Source of the DNA: Haberlea rhodopensis
Lineage: Eukaryota > Streptophyta > Magnoliopsida > Lamiales > Gesneriaceae
Direction of reading: 5' to 3'
DNA: 64,000 bases
Assembly: GCA_907163345.1 (NCBI GenBank)
Contig: CAJQUN010000004.1
Span: 10,011,235-10,075,234, forward strand
Shown here piece after piece: positions 50,062 to 62,391 of the stretch. The position numbers were made by a program, and so were the translations under genes. The notes under the pieces are model-generated. The model was not told the DNA's origin, did not search any database, and saw nothing but the letters and a program-made list of their open reading frames with translations. Each line of letters starts with the position of its first letter. Position 1 is the first letter of the stretch.

Positions 50062-50213
50062 TTAATAGTTCAAGTTCGGGAAGAGTAACTGAAGAGGAGT
50101 GGGATGAGAAGCGAGACTTCTATTTTGACATGAAAGCGATTGTCTCCTAATGTATATCGCGATCCGTGTATATTTAATTTAAAGATAGTTTGACACGAAG
50201 CTGTAGGTGCTTA

Positions 50214-50720
50214 CAGGGTAAGCAAACGGGTAAAGAAACGTTCGGTTAAATCGAACAGACCGAAAAAACTGAACTAATTTGTGGTTCGGTTATTTCGTAA
50301 ATTTGGTTTTAATTTTTTAAAAATCAGTTAATTCCGTTCGGTTTCGGTTTTTTATTTTAAAAATTATCGATTAACCGAATAAACCGAAATTTTTAATTTT
50401 TTAATAATTTTTTAAAAAATTAAAAAACAATTAATTTTTTTAAAAAAAATCAGTTATTATCATTCTTTATTTAAATATTACATCTTAAATTTTTAAAACC
50501 AAATATTTTAATTTTTAAATCAAATTATCTATTTTTTAATTTTTAATTTTTTTAAAAAAATATCGGTTAATTCGGTTACCGACCGAAATAAACCGATTTT
50601 TATCGGTTCGATTTGAGAGTATAATTCGGTCGGTTCGATTAGGCGAAAAAACATTTTGTCTGTTCGATTTTTCGAAAAATCGATTCGATTGATTCGGTTC
50701 TAACCGATTGCTCACCCCTA
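50214..50720. mobile_element. Non-autonomous hAT-like element, CGGTT-rich
   Basis: About 507 bp upstream of NUP1. Left end CAGGGTAAGCAAACGG; right end on the minus strand TAGGGGTGAGCAATCGGTTA. Subterminal parts are full of TTCGGTT/AACCGA motifs; the centre is AT-rich. No coding sequence. No clear 8-bp duplication was found, so the class is inferred from the termini. Confidence 0.55.
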
Positions 50721-51240
50721 CGTACCATCCCCTTTAGACAACAAACTTGATATAAAGTCTTAAATATAGTATTTTAAAAAAAATTCCATCTAATCTCCCC
50801 ATACTATCAAAAACAAAAAAACAAAAAAATTTAAAGTATAATAGCATAATACCTTGAAATTCATAAGAGATTTACTTGTTCATATATTGTTCCATTCGAT
50901 CTTTTAGGCCCCGACTTCACTACCATGATGTCCTTATAAGCATATATGTGATGAATAAACTCATATAACCATGCTATTTTGCTTGCTTGAATATAATTTC
51001 TTTCCAAAAAAAAATTCTTTCCAAAAAAAAGTAAATGGTTAATTTTACAAAACAAAGTAAAATATTAAGAATTATGTGGGCATCAGGTCAGAATCTTAGG
51101 ATTTGAATTTTTTGGCTCGGGTATCGAAAATTAAATTTCAGGTAGCATTTTGTACTATCTGACATTATCCGAAATTTAATATATATATTTAAAAATATTA
51201 AATATATACTTTTCATAATATAAATACAAATATTTAATAT
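50721..51240. other. Intergenic spacer, nothing recognised
   Basis: AT-rich sequence between the hAT-like element and TRIM 2; short random frames only. Confidence 0.5.
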
Positions 51241-51245
51241 ATATT

Positions 51246-51583
51246 TGTTTGGGATACAACAATTGCACTTACTATATGCTCGATCCAAACGTAGTGATTG
51301 TGTTGCTTTACGATTTAAAAGATTTAAGTTCCACTGTTATAATTATCTATAGCTTTTGGTAAAGCGGCAATAACTTGATCCTATAATTGGTATCAGAGCT
51401 AATGTGACGTGTTCGATTATCATGAGTTGCAAGAAGTGCAATTATTGGGAGGGGAAATGTTGCGGTACAACAATTATCCTTGCTATATGATCGATCGAAA
51501 CGTGATGCTTTTACTGATGTATGGTTTAAAAGATTTGAGTCATACCATCAACTATAACTTTTAGTAAAGCGGCAAGCGCTTGA

Positions 51584-51588
<5 letters not shown>
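51246..51588 (+). mobile_element. TRIM retrotransposon (family 1), plus orientation
   Basis: 5' LTR at about 51246-51385 (TGTTTGGGATACAACAATTG), primer-binding site TGGTATCAGAGC at 51388-51399, short internal sequence with acgtgttcgatta and ttgcaagaagtgcaattatt, polypurine tract gggaggggaaa at 51448-51457, and a 3' LTR starting at 51458 (TGTTGCGGTACAACAATT). It is the same family as the copy at 42317-42666. The 3' LTR runs into an AT microsatellite. Confidence 0.83.

Positions 51589-51633
<45 letters not shown>
51586..51633. repeat. (AT)n microsatellite at the TRIM border
   Basis: An uninterrupted AT run adjoining the 3' end of the TRIM. The TRIM may have inserted into an AT-rich target. Confidence 0.92.
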
Positions 51634-51635
<2 letters not shown>

Positions 51636-52218
51636 TCTTATCTTTTTTGTGAAAAATAAAGAAAAATTTATTGGGAACAAGGAAAATTAGGGATGTTTAT
51701 TTAAGGAAAAAAGACTTAAATAATAAAATTACATAACGAGGATATGTATATAGAAAATATAAAAAGATCAATCCATAAAAACAGTAATCTACTACCCTAA
51801 TAAATCTAACAAGTTTAACCCAAATATTTTAAGTATTTGACGTTTGTACGCTTATGATGTATGGCATACACAAGCACACAAAGTCCATTTCGTTAAACTA
51901 ACTAGAATTCGGAAACAGTGAATAACGGATGCTGGGATTTTACAACTGTGAACAAACTCCATATTCGAGCCAACCAAAGGTCGAAATCAAGGGCAATAAT
52001 TGAAGGGATTTTTTTTCCCTGCCTTCTTGGATGTATTCTTGATTACAACCAGAAAACAGTCCAAAATCGAATCCAGATTCGCCCCCGGAGAAAACCTGAG
52101 CAAGGCTGATGCACAATCAGGACTTAGTACAGTACTATACAGCTATAGCATTACAGCCTTTTCATCTGATAAAAAGATAGAAAATGAATGAGAAAAGAAT
52201 GGTGTGGTGTTTCGAAGG
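51634..52218. other. 3' flank of the CDPK gene
   Basis: Includes the probable 3' UTR of the minus-strand kinase gene; nothing else recognised. Confidence 0.5.
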
Positions 52219-55200
52219 CTATGTGAGCTTCAAGGCATCCCTAAAGTTTATGCTGAAACTGTTCTCCAAGCCTCGTTTACCACCTCCACCAGCAACCGGG
52301 TTGCCATTTTGCATCATGGTAACAAACTCGTTGTAATCAATACGTCCATCCTGCAAAAGAGTTGAAGAAGCCAACTTGCAGGTTAATTTTACTTGAGAAA
52401 TGCACAACATACAACTCCCACGAGATGCCTATTATATTTAACTTTAAATAGAACTCTAAAAAAAGTAAGAACTAACGTTGTCCTGGTCAACTTCTCGAAT
52501 CATCTCTTCAAGGCGGGAATCATCGAATCCATACTCCTGACAAACATGTTGAAGCTCATCAGGGGTGATATAGCCACTTCCATCTCTATCAAAGTATGAG
52601 AAAGCAGCAAAGAGGTGATCCTCTCTCTCAATTTTGTTGAGATGCAATGTTGCAGCTACAAACTCTCCATAATCGATTGTCCCACTGTTATCAACATCGG
52701 CCTGCCATTTCGGAAAGTGGGGCAGATTACGTACAAGGATTTGAATTATGACAGTGAGGTCTATGCATGCATGCCAAATACAAAAGGAAAATTTTCAGGA
52801 AAAAAATTTCTGCTGGATGGGGGATGGGTAATGAGAGTCAACATGGCAGGCGGGCGGACGGGGCTTCAAGTCTGATTTTGGCCCAGCCCTGAAAATAGCT
52901 TAGCCTGGTTATAAGTCGATTTGGTTATTTACAAACAAAACCTTATTGATAACCAGATTTAACCAGGAATGGTTTAATTGGGCCCGTTTTTATAGATGGA
53001 AGCAGGTTTTCAGTTGCATATTTCGGTTCACACACACTGCCAAAAGCTGGTACCCAAGCTCATCTTACACCACTCAATGGAAGATAAGATACAGGATTTG
53101 GGTCAAAAGAAAATATGTTATCTTGTTGAAATCATTCCCTTTTTGTTAATTTCAGTTCGAATCTCGAATAAGAGATATCATCAAATGTATTAGAACATCT
53201 TTATTCCGAAGTAACAAAAATCAAGAAAAGCTTTCTGATTTAATACTTACTGCTTGCATTAAATCAGAAATCTCAGATTCATTTAGATTGGCACCAGCTC
53301 TCTTCAGTCCATCTTTGAGCTCATCAAATGTGATTTGGCCACTATTATCTGCATCTATCATTTTGAACATTTCTTTTAGACCAGCGATTTCTTCTTCAGA
53401 TAAAGACTCTGCAATAACCTGAAAGATACAATCTTACCTCAATATATAGCACCATCAGATGGCATAGTGTACTGTATTCACAAGTTAATAGTAAAACTTA
53501 CTCGAAGAGCCATTTTCTTTAGTCTGTTCATGGCCGAAAATTGTTTCAGGCGGCTTAAAACTGCAGAATCCAGAGGTCTATCTGGTGCCACACCGTCAAC
53601 TTGAACCCAAGGGTGACCTACAGAATTCAATAGATACACAGCCAATTCAAATTGATTTCACATTGAGAGATACCGAATCTTTTAGATGGCTTAAAACAGT
53701 AATCGAAGATAATTATCTATCACACATTTAAAAAGATCTGCATCATTGAAGTGAGGAATTTATTGATTTGATTGAAAAGTAAATGGCTCTATTTTTTAAC
53801 TAGTCTTCATTTACAGGGTTTATAGCCCGTTCATTGTGATCACTTTTTTTTTTATTCTAGAAATCATAATATTCTAAAATGATGGGTTCATATTGATCTT
53901 GAAGTCAATTCGAGCCAATTTTTCAAAGTCCTGACTGATTAGAGAGTGTGTTTGCAGGATATGTCCTTCTCTACTGGTTTGAGTCTGTCTCGGTGATCAC
54001 TAGAATATTAAAGAAAAATCTAAAGAGGATATAAACTTATTAAAATTAAAGTCAATTAGGCTATATGATATTTGCCTGTGGCTTAAAAGGTAGGTTATTT
54101 AGCCAAAAATTAGTAATGAATGTGAGGTATTCAAATAAATCGCGAGGAGGATGCCTCTATAATTTCCCATCTCAAGAAAGCATTTCATAGGTTCCCATAA
54201 CAAAAAGGATTCCAACTACATAAGGACATAAACCATTTCAAGCCAATAGACGGAATTGTATCATTCTGGCAGGGACTTGGACAGTTCAAATATTCTGGTT
54301 ACAAGGTTATCCCAAGAAGGTAGGAGAGAACATCTCAAATACCTTATTCATGTACTCGAGTTAAAAAAATAATAATAATAATTCTAGTATGCACTAGCTG
54401 CAAATCATTAACTCACTAAAATTCATTGGACTAGGATTTCACCCTTATTGAGATTTCAAATAATTTAGAAAATGTTCAAGCTTACATGATAGTTTATCAC
54501 AACTGAACGAGAATTTATTATGTGTTTCGATCATGTTGCATAATAAATCATTTCGTACAATCTATAGAAGATGTAATGCAAGAGGAAGCACATTTAAAAA
54601 GGAAAAACACAAGTTGAAACTAGATTAATTGTTGACTAACAAAAACATGACATCAACTTAAAATAGGTAAGCTAACCCCATGATATGCTCTAGTAATTAA
54701 CAAAAATGTAATTTATTTTTGGATTTATTTTATCATTCTAAAATAGCTATACCTGAAAACTAAGTTAGAACCTCAAAGTCATGCATTTTACTAATTCATC
54801 TGTCAACAGTCTAATCATTGAATCTGAATTTAAAAAGGAAAAACACAAGTTAGGAAACTAGATTAGGGGGGTGTATTCAATCTAGACTTTTATTGACTTT
54901 TGATGACTTTTTTAAATGATTGACTTTTATGGAGTTGATAGATTTTTATTGACTTTTATAGAATTCTATGGAGTTATAAAAAGATTTGTATAGAGTCTCG
55001 TAGACTTTTTCAATAGATTTCTATGGACTTTATCGACTTTTAATGACTTTTTTAAATGATGGACTTTTATGAAATTGATAGATTTATAATAATTTTTATA
55101 GAACTACAAGGAATTATCAAAAGAATTTTATAGACTCTATAGATTTTATAACTTATAATTGATTTCTTTGAACTAACAATTGAACATAAATAACTTCTTC

Positions 55201-58200
55201 AACATATTATTTTTTTTGCTATTAATGTAAACACCTTTTTTTCTTATTTAACAGTCAAAAATGTGAAAAATACATATTCAATTCCTTTGCATGGCAAATA
55301 TTGAACAACTTTTTTGCATCTTCAAGATGACGACTTTGAAGATTCAGTTAATGTTGCTATATAATTGTAATCTATAATTTTGTGTAATAAAACAAAAGTT
55401 TTCTATTAAATAACATTTTAAAAACTTAAAATATTTTTTGATGATAGTTGACTACTATAAAAATTCTTAAAACATACTTTTTAAATTAAACATGATAATT
55501 TATATCGTTATAAATATCTTTTGTTTTAGAAAAATATTTATTATAATTGTCTATAGATATAGACCCATACAATCGTTTTAAAAATTTAAAAATCTATCAT
55601 CTAATATAAAATTGAGCACATTAACTTCCTATTTTATCAAAATACTTGTGTAAATATGAGTATTATATTGGATAAAAAATAAGATGTGAAAAAAACAATA
55701 ATTGAAGAAAGAGCCGCACATTAGGAATTAAAGAAATGATACATGTATAAAACAGGGGAGGAAAAGCCAATGGGGAGGTGGTCGTGTCGGAAATGAAAAT
55801 AGCAAAGAGTAAAGAGAGATGATGGTAATTAGGAATTAAAAGTCATTCCAAATCTTTACTAGGAGTGGTGGAGAATTTTTAACTTTTTTGGAATGTACAT
55901 GGGGCATCAAAGTTTGTACTTAAAGATTTCAACAGAAGTCATTAAAAGTCTATGAGATTTTGAATACCTATATACTTTTATGGAGTTTTAAAAATTCAAG
56001 TTTGAATACCACCTGACTTTTTAAAACTCTACGAAAGTCTGTCTTGAATACCATTAGACTTTTGTAGAGTATATAAAAGTCTGGATTGAATACCTCTAGA
56101 CTTTTAAACTCCATAGAAGTCATTAAAAGTCAATAAAAGTCTATAACCAATGCATTTTACTAATTCATCTGTCAACAGTCTAATCATTGAATCTGAATTT
56201 AAAAAGGAAAAACACAAGTTAGGAAACTAGATTAACTGTTGACTGATAAAAGCATGACATCAACTTAAATAGGTAAGCTAACCCCATGATATGCTCTAGT
56301 AATTAACAAGAATATAATTTATTTTGGATTTATTTTGTCAATCTAAAATAGCTATACCTGAAAATTATGAATTTGGAACCTCAAAGTCATGCATTTTACT
56401 AATTCATTCAATTGTGTCGAAGGTCTAACTATTGAACTCTGAATTTATATAATCAAATTATTATCATTGGGGACTCTAAACCAGTAGATTTTGGTGGCAC
56501 TCCTCTTTCTTAATATTTCAACAATACACTATACCTATTAGTTCATGTCCTATAATATACACTATACCTATTAGCTCATGTCCTATAATGAACAACAAAA
56601 GAAACTTGATACTTAAAATAAATTTCTATGGCCCCCCTTCAGTATTATTTGTTTAATTCTCGATTTCTTCGATTGACATTATTGATAAATTTTTTGAGAT
56701 TTTACATCTGTAGCCTTGAAGACTCATGCTAGGGGCCTTAATTGCCAACAAGAATATTAGTTGACTCCTGAAGGAGATTGGTCGTTTCAGACGACTGTCA
56801 GGGTGGAGAGATTCAACGGATTTAGGGAGCTAACATTTTAAACAAATCACATAAACTTCAATTTTTTTTGACCCGCCCTCCTCACCCTATATTGGGTCCC
56901 CAGTTCATAGACCAGATTGGTTCGAATCTGAATTGGATCAATTCATCCATGATACAAGATTACGAGGGACTCGACCAATATCGTTCTTTATTGGAGCTGT
57001 CTACTTAGGACAGTTTGGCTCATGGGATTGGATGATTAGGATCTATAATATGGGGATAAATAAATAAAAGGCATGGATAATATAACTATTTTTAACTCCA
57101 ATCGTCGTAGAATTCGAGTCAAACGCTGGATGAAACGAGGATGAGAAGTATTATCCTTCACACCAAATGGTTCTTAAAGTATCAAAAGCGGAATCTTAGG
57201 AAAGCAATTGGATAGGTACCAATTCTTTTTTGAAAACTAATGATATTACATGTTTAAATGATTGCAAAAATATTAATATGTATAAGACCAAGGATTTTTT
57301 TACATGGAAAAGGCCCTTCGAGAAGCTTATTTTCCATGGCAGCAACAGTCCAAATCTTCATTGTACATGGACAAATAAATAACTTACAAAGTGTAATACA
57401 TGCATGCTTTGAAATACATCTGTCATGACATACCGAAAGCTGACCTCTAAAAGGAAATTGAGAGGTACTGATAGACTTTACGCAAAAAAGGACAGTGTCA
57501 AGGAATGGAATTATGGAGATAAAATAATAAATACTGCCGGATTGGAACCGTCTCCTTAATGGTTCCATATTGGACAGGTTAAACTCAAACTAATTCATCA
57601 AACCACAGAATTGTGTTGGCATTAGATGCAATGGGTTGGTTGCGGAATCTACAGTTGCATCAAGATATTTATGAACAAAATACAATATTCAGAATCCAAA
57701 CACAAAATTCTCCTAAAATAAGTGAGAATGATTAAACTATTGAGATATTTTTTAAAAAAAAGCCCGACTCCAGAAAAACTTTTCTATGAACTTCAATGAT
57801 CTCAAAATGTCTTAATCTAAACAATTTAGAAAATATTCCATATGAAATACTCACAAAGGACTTCATGAGCACTTAATCGTTGCATGGGGTCTCGAACAAG
57901 CATTCTCCTTATTAAGTCTTTTGCACCTTCTGAGATACTTGGCCAGGGGTCTGATGAGAAGTCAAGTTCGCCATTCAGGACTTGTTCAAATATTCCTTGC
58001 TCGATTTCTGAAGTCAAGGCAATTTTATGATTAAATAAGTGAAAAAGAATAATCATGTCAGGATAAATCTTGTTTTTGTGGTCTTGGTCTGACAAAATAT
58101 GTGGCTATATTTAAATAAATGAATATATAATTCTCACCAGCCCAGAAAGGTGGAACTCCACTGAGTAAAATGTAAACAATTACTCCGGCACTCCAGACAT

Positions 58201-59950
58201 CAGCTTCTGGACCATATCGCTTTCGAAGAACTTCAGGTGCAACGTAATATGGGCTGCCTACAACGTCAGCGAACTTTTCTCCTGAGAAAAGTAAACTATT
58301 ACATCACCAGCCTGACATTAAACCTAATTACAAATCCGATGACTCCCATGTCCTTGGTGACCAAAAATTTGTTTCTAATAAATTTATCATCCAGAGGTAG
58401 TGTCACACTTATGTAAGAGGATTACATATAATTACCTCCAACCTCAAGAAATGCCAACATAAACAATGTATCAAGAGGATGGAGAAGTGACTAGAAGAGG
58501 AAAGGTAGCACCTGCATTTTATACAAAACAAAAAATTTCTTTTACCCTTCATTTTGTATCCCTCTCTTGTTCGAAGTCAAAGAATGTGCCTAAATTTATA
58601 CTATCAGTTGGGACCATAGTTAGAATTAATCTGAAAGAACGAATTCACAATTATAGCTCTCTTGTTCATGAAGTCAAAGAATGTGCCTAAATTTATACTA
58701 TCAGTTTGGACCATAGTTAGAATTAATCTGAAAGAACGAATTCACAATTATAGCAACCTATCACATCGCTCTGAAGCAAATAGCTAAAAACTCAATGATT
58801 CAACTCTATCCAAGTAACTAAATACTATGAGCAAAAAGGGGATGGCTAATACCTAATATCCTCCTCCCAATACTTACTGGAAATAACACAATGAAGTCTG
58901 CTACTAGAGAAACTTTAGCTCTAAAATGACTAGTTAATGAATAACATAACTATCACCACATCGCATTTTAATGCAGCTCCAATTCGGATCATGTTGGTTT
59001 TCTCGACAAATTTTTATCAGAATATGGAGGTGGTCAGGTCAGTATGTTCATTTCTAATCCAGAAAATGCCGAACCCAATCAAGAGAACTGCACAATCTAA
59101 CAAGAAACATGCATCACTTCAATAGCAACTTCAATCTTAAAACACCAATAGAGTTGACTAGCATACCAGGCTTGAAGAATATCGACAGCCCAAAATCAAT
59201 TGTTTTGAGAAGAGATTCTTCCTTTTGATCAACAAAAAGAAAATTTTCCGGCTTAAGATCACGATGCATAACACCCAAAGAATGACAAGCTTCTACCACT
59301 CCAACAATAGTCCTAGTAAGCTCAGCTGCCTTCCGTTCCGTATAATGCCCACGTTGTATTATCCTGTCAAAAAGCTCTCCCCCCGCACATAACTCCATGA
59401 CAACATGAACAGCGCTAGCATCTTCATATGACCCCTTAATGGATATAACATTTGGGTGCCCAGCCAAATGGTGCATTATTTGAATTTCCCTTCTGACATC
59501 CTCCACATCTTCATCCGTCAATAGTTTCCTCTTTGCAATCGATTTGCACGCATATTCATTCCCCGTCGCCTTCTCCACACATAGGAATGTTATTCCAAAT
59601 TGCCCTTGTCCTAATTTCTTCCCAAGACTAAAAAACTCCTTCAAATTCCCCGTTTTCCGTTGTAAAACTGAACTAGTCCGAAGTCCTGCACCAGTATTCC
59701 TCTTCATATGCTTCTTTGGCTTCGCTGGTTGCACTTGATTTGTTTCCGACTTTGGAATTATCACATGTTCCGGTGGTGTGCTTTGAACTGGCATTGCTGA
59801 TTCGTACTCTTTTGGCATCTCGTTTTTGGCATTCTCTCCATTGACTGAAGGTTCAGTACCATCTGGCATGCGAGATCTCCACACTGCGGCATAAACCGAT
59901 TGAAAAATAGCATTTTTTGATATACTAGGTCCAACACAAGTATTCCCCAT
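52219..59950 (-). CDS. Calcium-dependent protein kinase, group I (CPK1/2/20 type)
   Basis: Seven exons on the minus strand, 59950-59167, 58281-58138, 58007-57855, 53617-53502, 53418-53251, 52701-52477 and 52350-52219, give an intact 573-residue protein. The N-terminus MGNTCVGPS offers Gly2 for myristoylation and Cys5 for palmitoylation, implying membrane attachment. A variable domain follows, then a Ser/Thr kinase domain (about 105-370) with the GQGQFG loop, HRDLKPENF, DFGLS and GSPYYVAPEVL. After it come the autoinhibitory junction (FSAMNRLKKMALRVIAESL) and four EF-hands, including DADNSGQITFDEL, DVDNSGTIDYGEF, DRDGSGYITPDEL and DQDNDGRIDYNEF. It phosphorylates targets in response to calcium. 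Sequence is closest, from memory, to Arabidopsis CPK1/CPK2/CPK20. No frameshift anywhere. Intron 3 is over 4 kb and contains a transposable element. Confidence 0.95.
54596..54833. repeat. Unit of a 240-bp tandem repeat in CDPK intron 3
   Basis: The segment from aaaaaggaaaaacacaagtt to aatctgaattt recurs from about 56200 (complete) and in part from 54834 and before 56199. The array is split by the element at 54866-56149. Confidence 0.75.
54781..56234. mobile_element. Non-autonomous DNA element with 85-bp perfect flanking duplication
   Basis: The element core, 54866-56149, starts GGGGGGTGTATTCAATCTAG and is built of many GACTTTTATTGACTTTT and TGGAGTT motifs near both ends in inverted orientation. 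The right end on the minus strand reads ATAGACTTTTATTGACTTTT and lacks the GGGGGGTGTATTC terminus. The 85 bases before it (54781-54865) and after it (56150-56234) are identical. No ORF of note inside. Confidence 0.68.
56524..56597. repeat. 37-bp tandem duplication in CDPK intron 3
   Basis: Two near-identical units containing acactatacctattag and tcatgtcctataat. Confidence 0.75.
56600..57854 (-). other. 5' half of CDPK intron 3, remainder
   Basis: No further element with borders and no coding exon were recognised between the repeats and exon 3. Confidence 0.45.
58562..58753. repeat. 95-bp tandem duplication in CDPK intron 1
   Basis: Units start with ctctcttgttc at 58562 and 58657 and share agtcaaagaatgtgcctaaa, ggaccatagttagaatta and acgaattcacaattatag. 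They differ at only a few positions. Confidence 0.88.
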
Positions 59951-61279
59951 CTATCCCCGAACCAAATAATTTATTCTTCAAAGTTCCTCAATCTTCACCA
60001 TCAAAATCTAACTTCTCCAGCGGAAAGAAAGCCCGGGGGGATGAAAGATGATCTCCATATTCAAAGCAAAGTCAAAAAAATTATTTTCACTTCAAATCCA
60101 CAATAATAAATGCATAAGCACATGCAACAACAGCACAATTGCGAAGAAAAGATAGAAATCAAATATCATAACAAAATTTCAGCTTACAAAAGATTGCAAA
60201 TCAGTTCATATAGGATAAATAGCATAATATCAACCACAAATATACATCAACATTCAGAATTTCAACCATTAATACATTATTCAGGCATAAAAAAATCAAA
60301 AAACAAGATTGGGAAACTGCCAAACCTGTTCGAATTCAAAGGGTCCAAACTAGTAATAAAGATAGCAAAGAAATTGCGAGTCTTTAGAAAAGCCCATCAA
60401 GAGAACTGTGAGTAACCGTCCGTTTCTTTAGGACATGTTCTTCTTCGAAGAAATGGTACGGTAAAAGACTGAAATCGAACCATATATGTGCTGGCTAGCC
60501 GCTATAACACAGTGGAAAAGGTTGAGTTCTTGATAAGAAGCAGGTCAAAACCGATCGATTTCTTTGGTGGATTTTGTTGATCAAGTCTTTAATATGTGTG
60601 TGTACAATCTACGTAGACGGAAGTTGCGTAGCTTTAGATGCATACGGACAAGCTCACAAGAAACGCGTTTGATCATTTTAATTTGGGTAATCATTTGTTT
60701 AAACGGGTGAAGTAATTATAAATATTTGAGGCGTAGCAACTAGCAAGCCAAGTCAATTCAGGGTTCTAGCAAAAGATTTGGTTAAGGATGGCAAAAAAAA
60801 ATTATTAAAATAAAAACTAGAGTCCAAAAATAAATTTTAAAGAATCAAAATATATTTTTAGGAAATCATAATAAAGTTTTGGGGATAAAACTTAAATTTT
60901 GTTTAAAAAAATTCTTTTAGATAATATAAAACAATTTTTTTCGAGAGGCGAAAGTGTAGCTTACTCCAAAATGACTCCGTCTACAAGTGATTACAAGCAA
61001 GCTAGGAAGTTAAAACAACTATTTGGACAACAAAATCATCCATGTAAATATCATTAAACATAAAATACTTACCACAATTTCAATTGATTCTTAGAAAAAG
61101 TGCATCCATCCATGTAGAGAAATCATAATTATTAGAGCTATAATGCTATTTTACCTTTCGTTGTTATGAACTGAATCAATGTAATTCATGGTCAAGAAAC
61201 ATATATGCACGGCCAATTGAAATATAAGAGCATTCACGACATTTGACCCACAGAACCATTTCTAGAACTTGAACTCGAT
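59951..61279. promoter_or_regulatory. Upstream region of the CDPK gene
   Basis: Contains the 5' UTR and promoter of the minus-strand kinase gene. A possible UTR intron border was not resolved. An AT-rich repeat remnant lies at about 60785-60960. No discrete regulatory site could be assigned. Confidence 0.35.
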
Positions 61280-61569
61280 CAAATTAAAGAATTACCGTCT
61301 CATCTAAAAGCCCGAGCTTGTAGAAAGATTGGACAAATTATTATTTATTCTCTAACATTCCCCCTCACTTGTGGGCCGATTTGTTCATATTTTTTTGGGA
61401 GGCCCATCAAGTGAATATTTAATGTGTGTGGAATTGTTGTTTGTGAGTTTTGAACTCAGGACCTTGGCATTAGCCAGAGGCTCTGATACCATAAAGAATT
61501 GTCGTCTCATCTAAAGGCCCGAGCTTGTAGAGAGATTGGACAATTTATTATTTATTCTCTAACACAAAT
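61280..61569 (-). mobile_element. TRIM retrotransposon (family 2), with 5-bp target duplication
   Basis: On the minus strand, a 73-bp LTR (61564-61492) starts TGTTAGAGAATAAATAATAA and ends AATTCTTTA. It is followed by the primer-binding site TGGTATCAGAGCC (61491-61479), a short internal part, a polypurine tract GTGAGGGGGAA near 61358-61368, and a second 73-bp LTR (61357-61285). The flanks are caaat at 61280-61284 and 61565-61569. Total 280 bp, no coding capacity. Confidence 0.9.
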
Positions 61570-62210
61570 AACATCACGACTTGCGATGAACATAAACATT
61601 AACACAGACAGAATTACAAGCAGAATACGAAGGCACACACAGTGAGTAATCAAAGCAAGAATCTAACAATTAAATCACACGAAGAAATAAGGAAGAAACA
61701 AGAACACAACAGAAGATTCTTATGTGGTTCGACCACAAAGTCGGCCTACTTCACAGGAGGAGATCACGTTGCAATTATTTGAGTGTACAAAGCAATACAA
61801 TACACGAACTCACATCCCCTCAATCCATTCCTATGATTTAAGTTGGATTGCACTCCATAGAATTCACTCATACACCTTCTTGCCTTTCTACAAAAAACTC
61901 TTCTCCTCACTTTTCTCGTGTCTTTCACATCTTTGCTGTCTGTTTTGTGCGCCTCTCCTCTCCTTATGCCCGTGCTCTTCATGTCCTTTATATAGAGGTT
62001 TATTGATCACCTACACAGCAAGTTGTCAACTCTTCTCAGCAGGTTAGCAGGTCACCATGTAACTGCCTTCAACTGTTTCTTGAAAGCTTCTGGTGATGTT
62101 GTAACTTCCGTAAGTCGTAACTTCAACCGAACCAACTGAGACTAAATTTGGATTGAATTTTTGATACGTATTTAACAGTTGCAAACCAAACCACTAAACA
62201 CCAAACTCGG
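61570..62210 (-). mobile_element. Probable Copia-type LTR remnant or solo LTR
   Basis: Contains the sequence TTATGTGGTTCGACCACAAA and TCGGCCTAC, which I know from LTRs of plant Copia elements, and on the minus strand a TATA box (CTATATAAAGGA near 61986-61997) in the right place before it. The outer borders and target duplication were not resolved. No internal region remains. Confidence 0.42.
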
Positions 62211-62243
62211 TGTTAGCAATCTATTACTATTTCTAGTCCCATA

Positions 62244-62391
62244 ATTTTACTTGGTTTTGTTGCTGGTGTCCAAAAGGATACTGCCCTTCAGGGCATCCCA
62301 GTCCTTGTTGAGGCATAACCAAGTGTTGGGTATGCCATTACATCAAGGGCGTGCTATTCTTGAGATCAACATCAAATAAACCATTTACTTC
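62244..62391. mobile_element. Mutator-like MITE, relative of the 9066-9218 element
   Basis: Element 62253-62382 (130 bp). Left end GGTTTTGTTGCTGGTGTCC followed by AAGGATACTGCCCTTCAGGG; right end on the minus strand GGTTTATTTGATGTTGATC. Flanks attttactt and atttacttc are similar but not identical 9-mers. Confidence 0.55.

Noticed and set aside
61724..62047. 107-residue plus-strand ORF
   Set aside because: It is antisense to an LTR-like sequence with a TATA box; the serine/leucine/cysteine-rich product resembles nothing.
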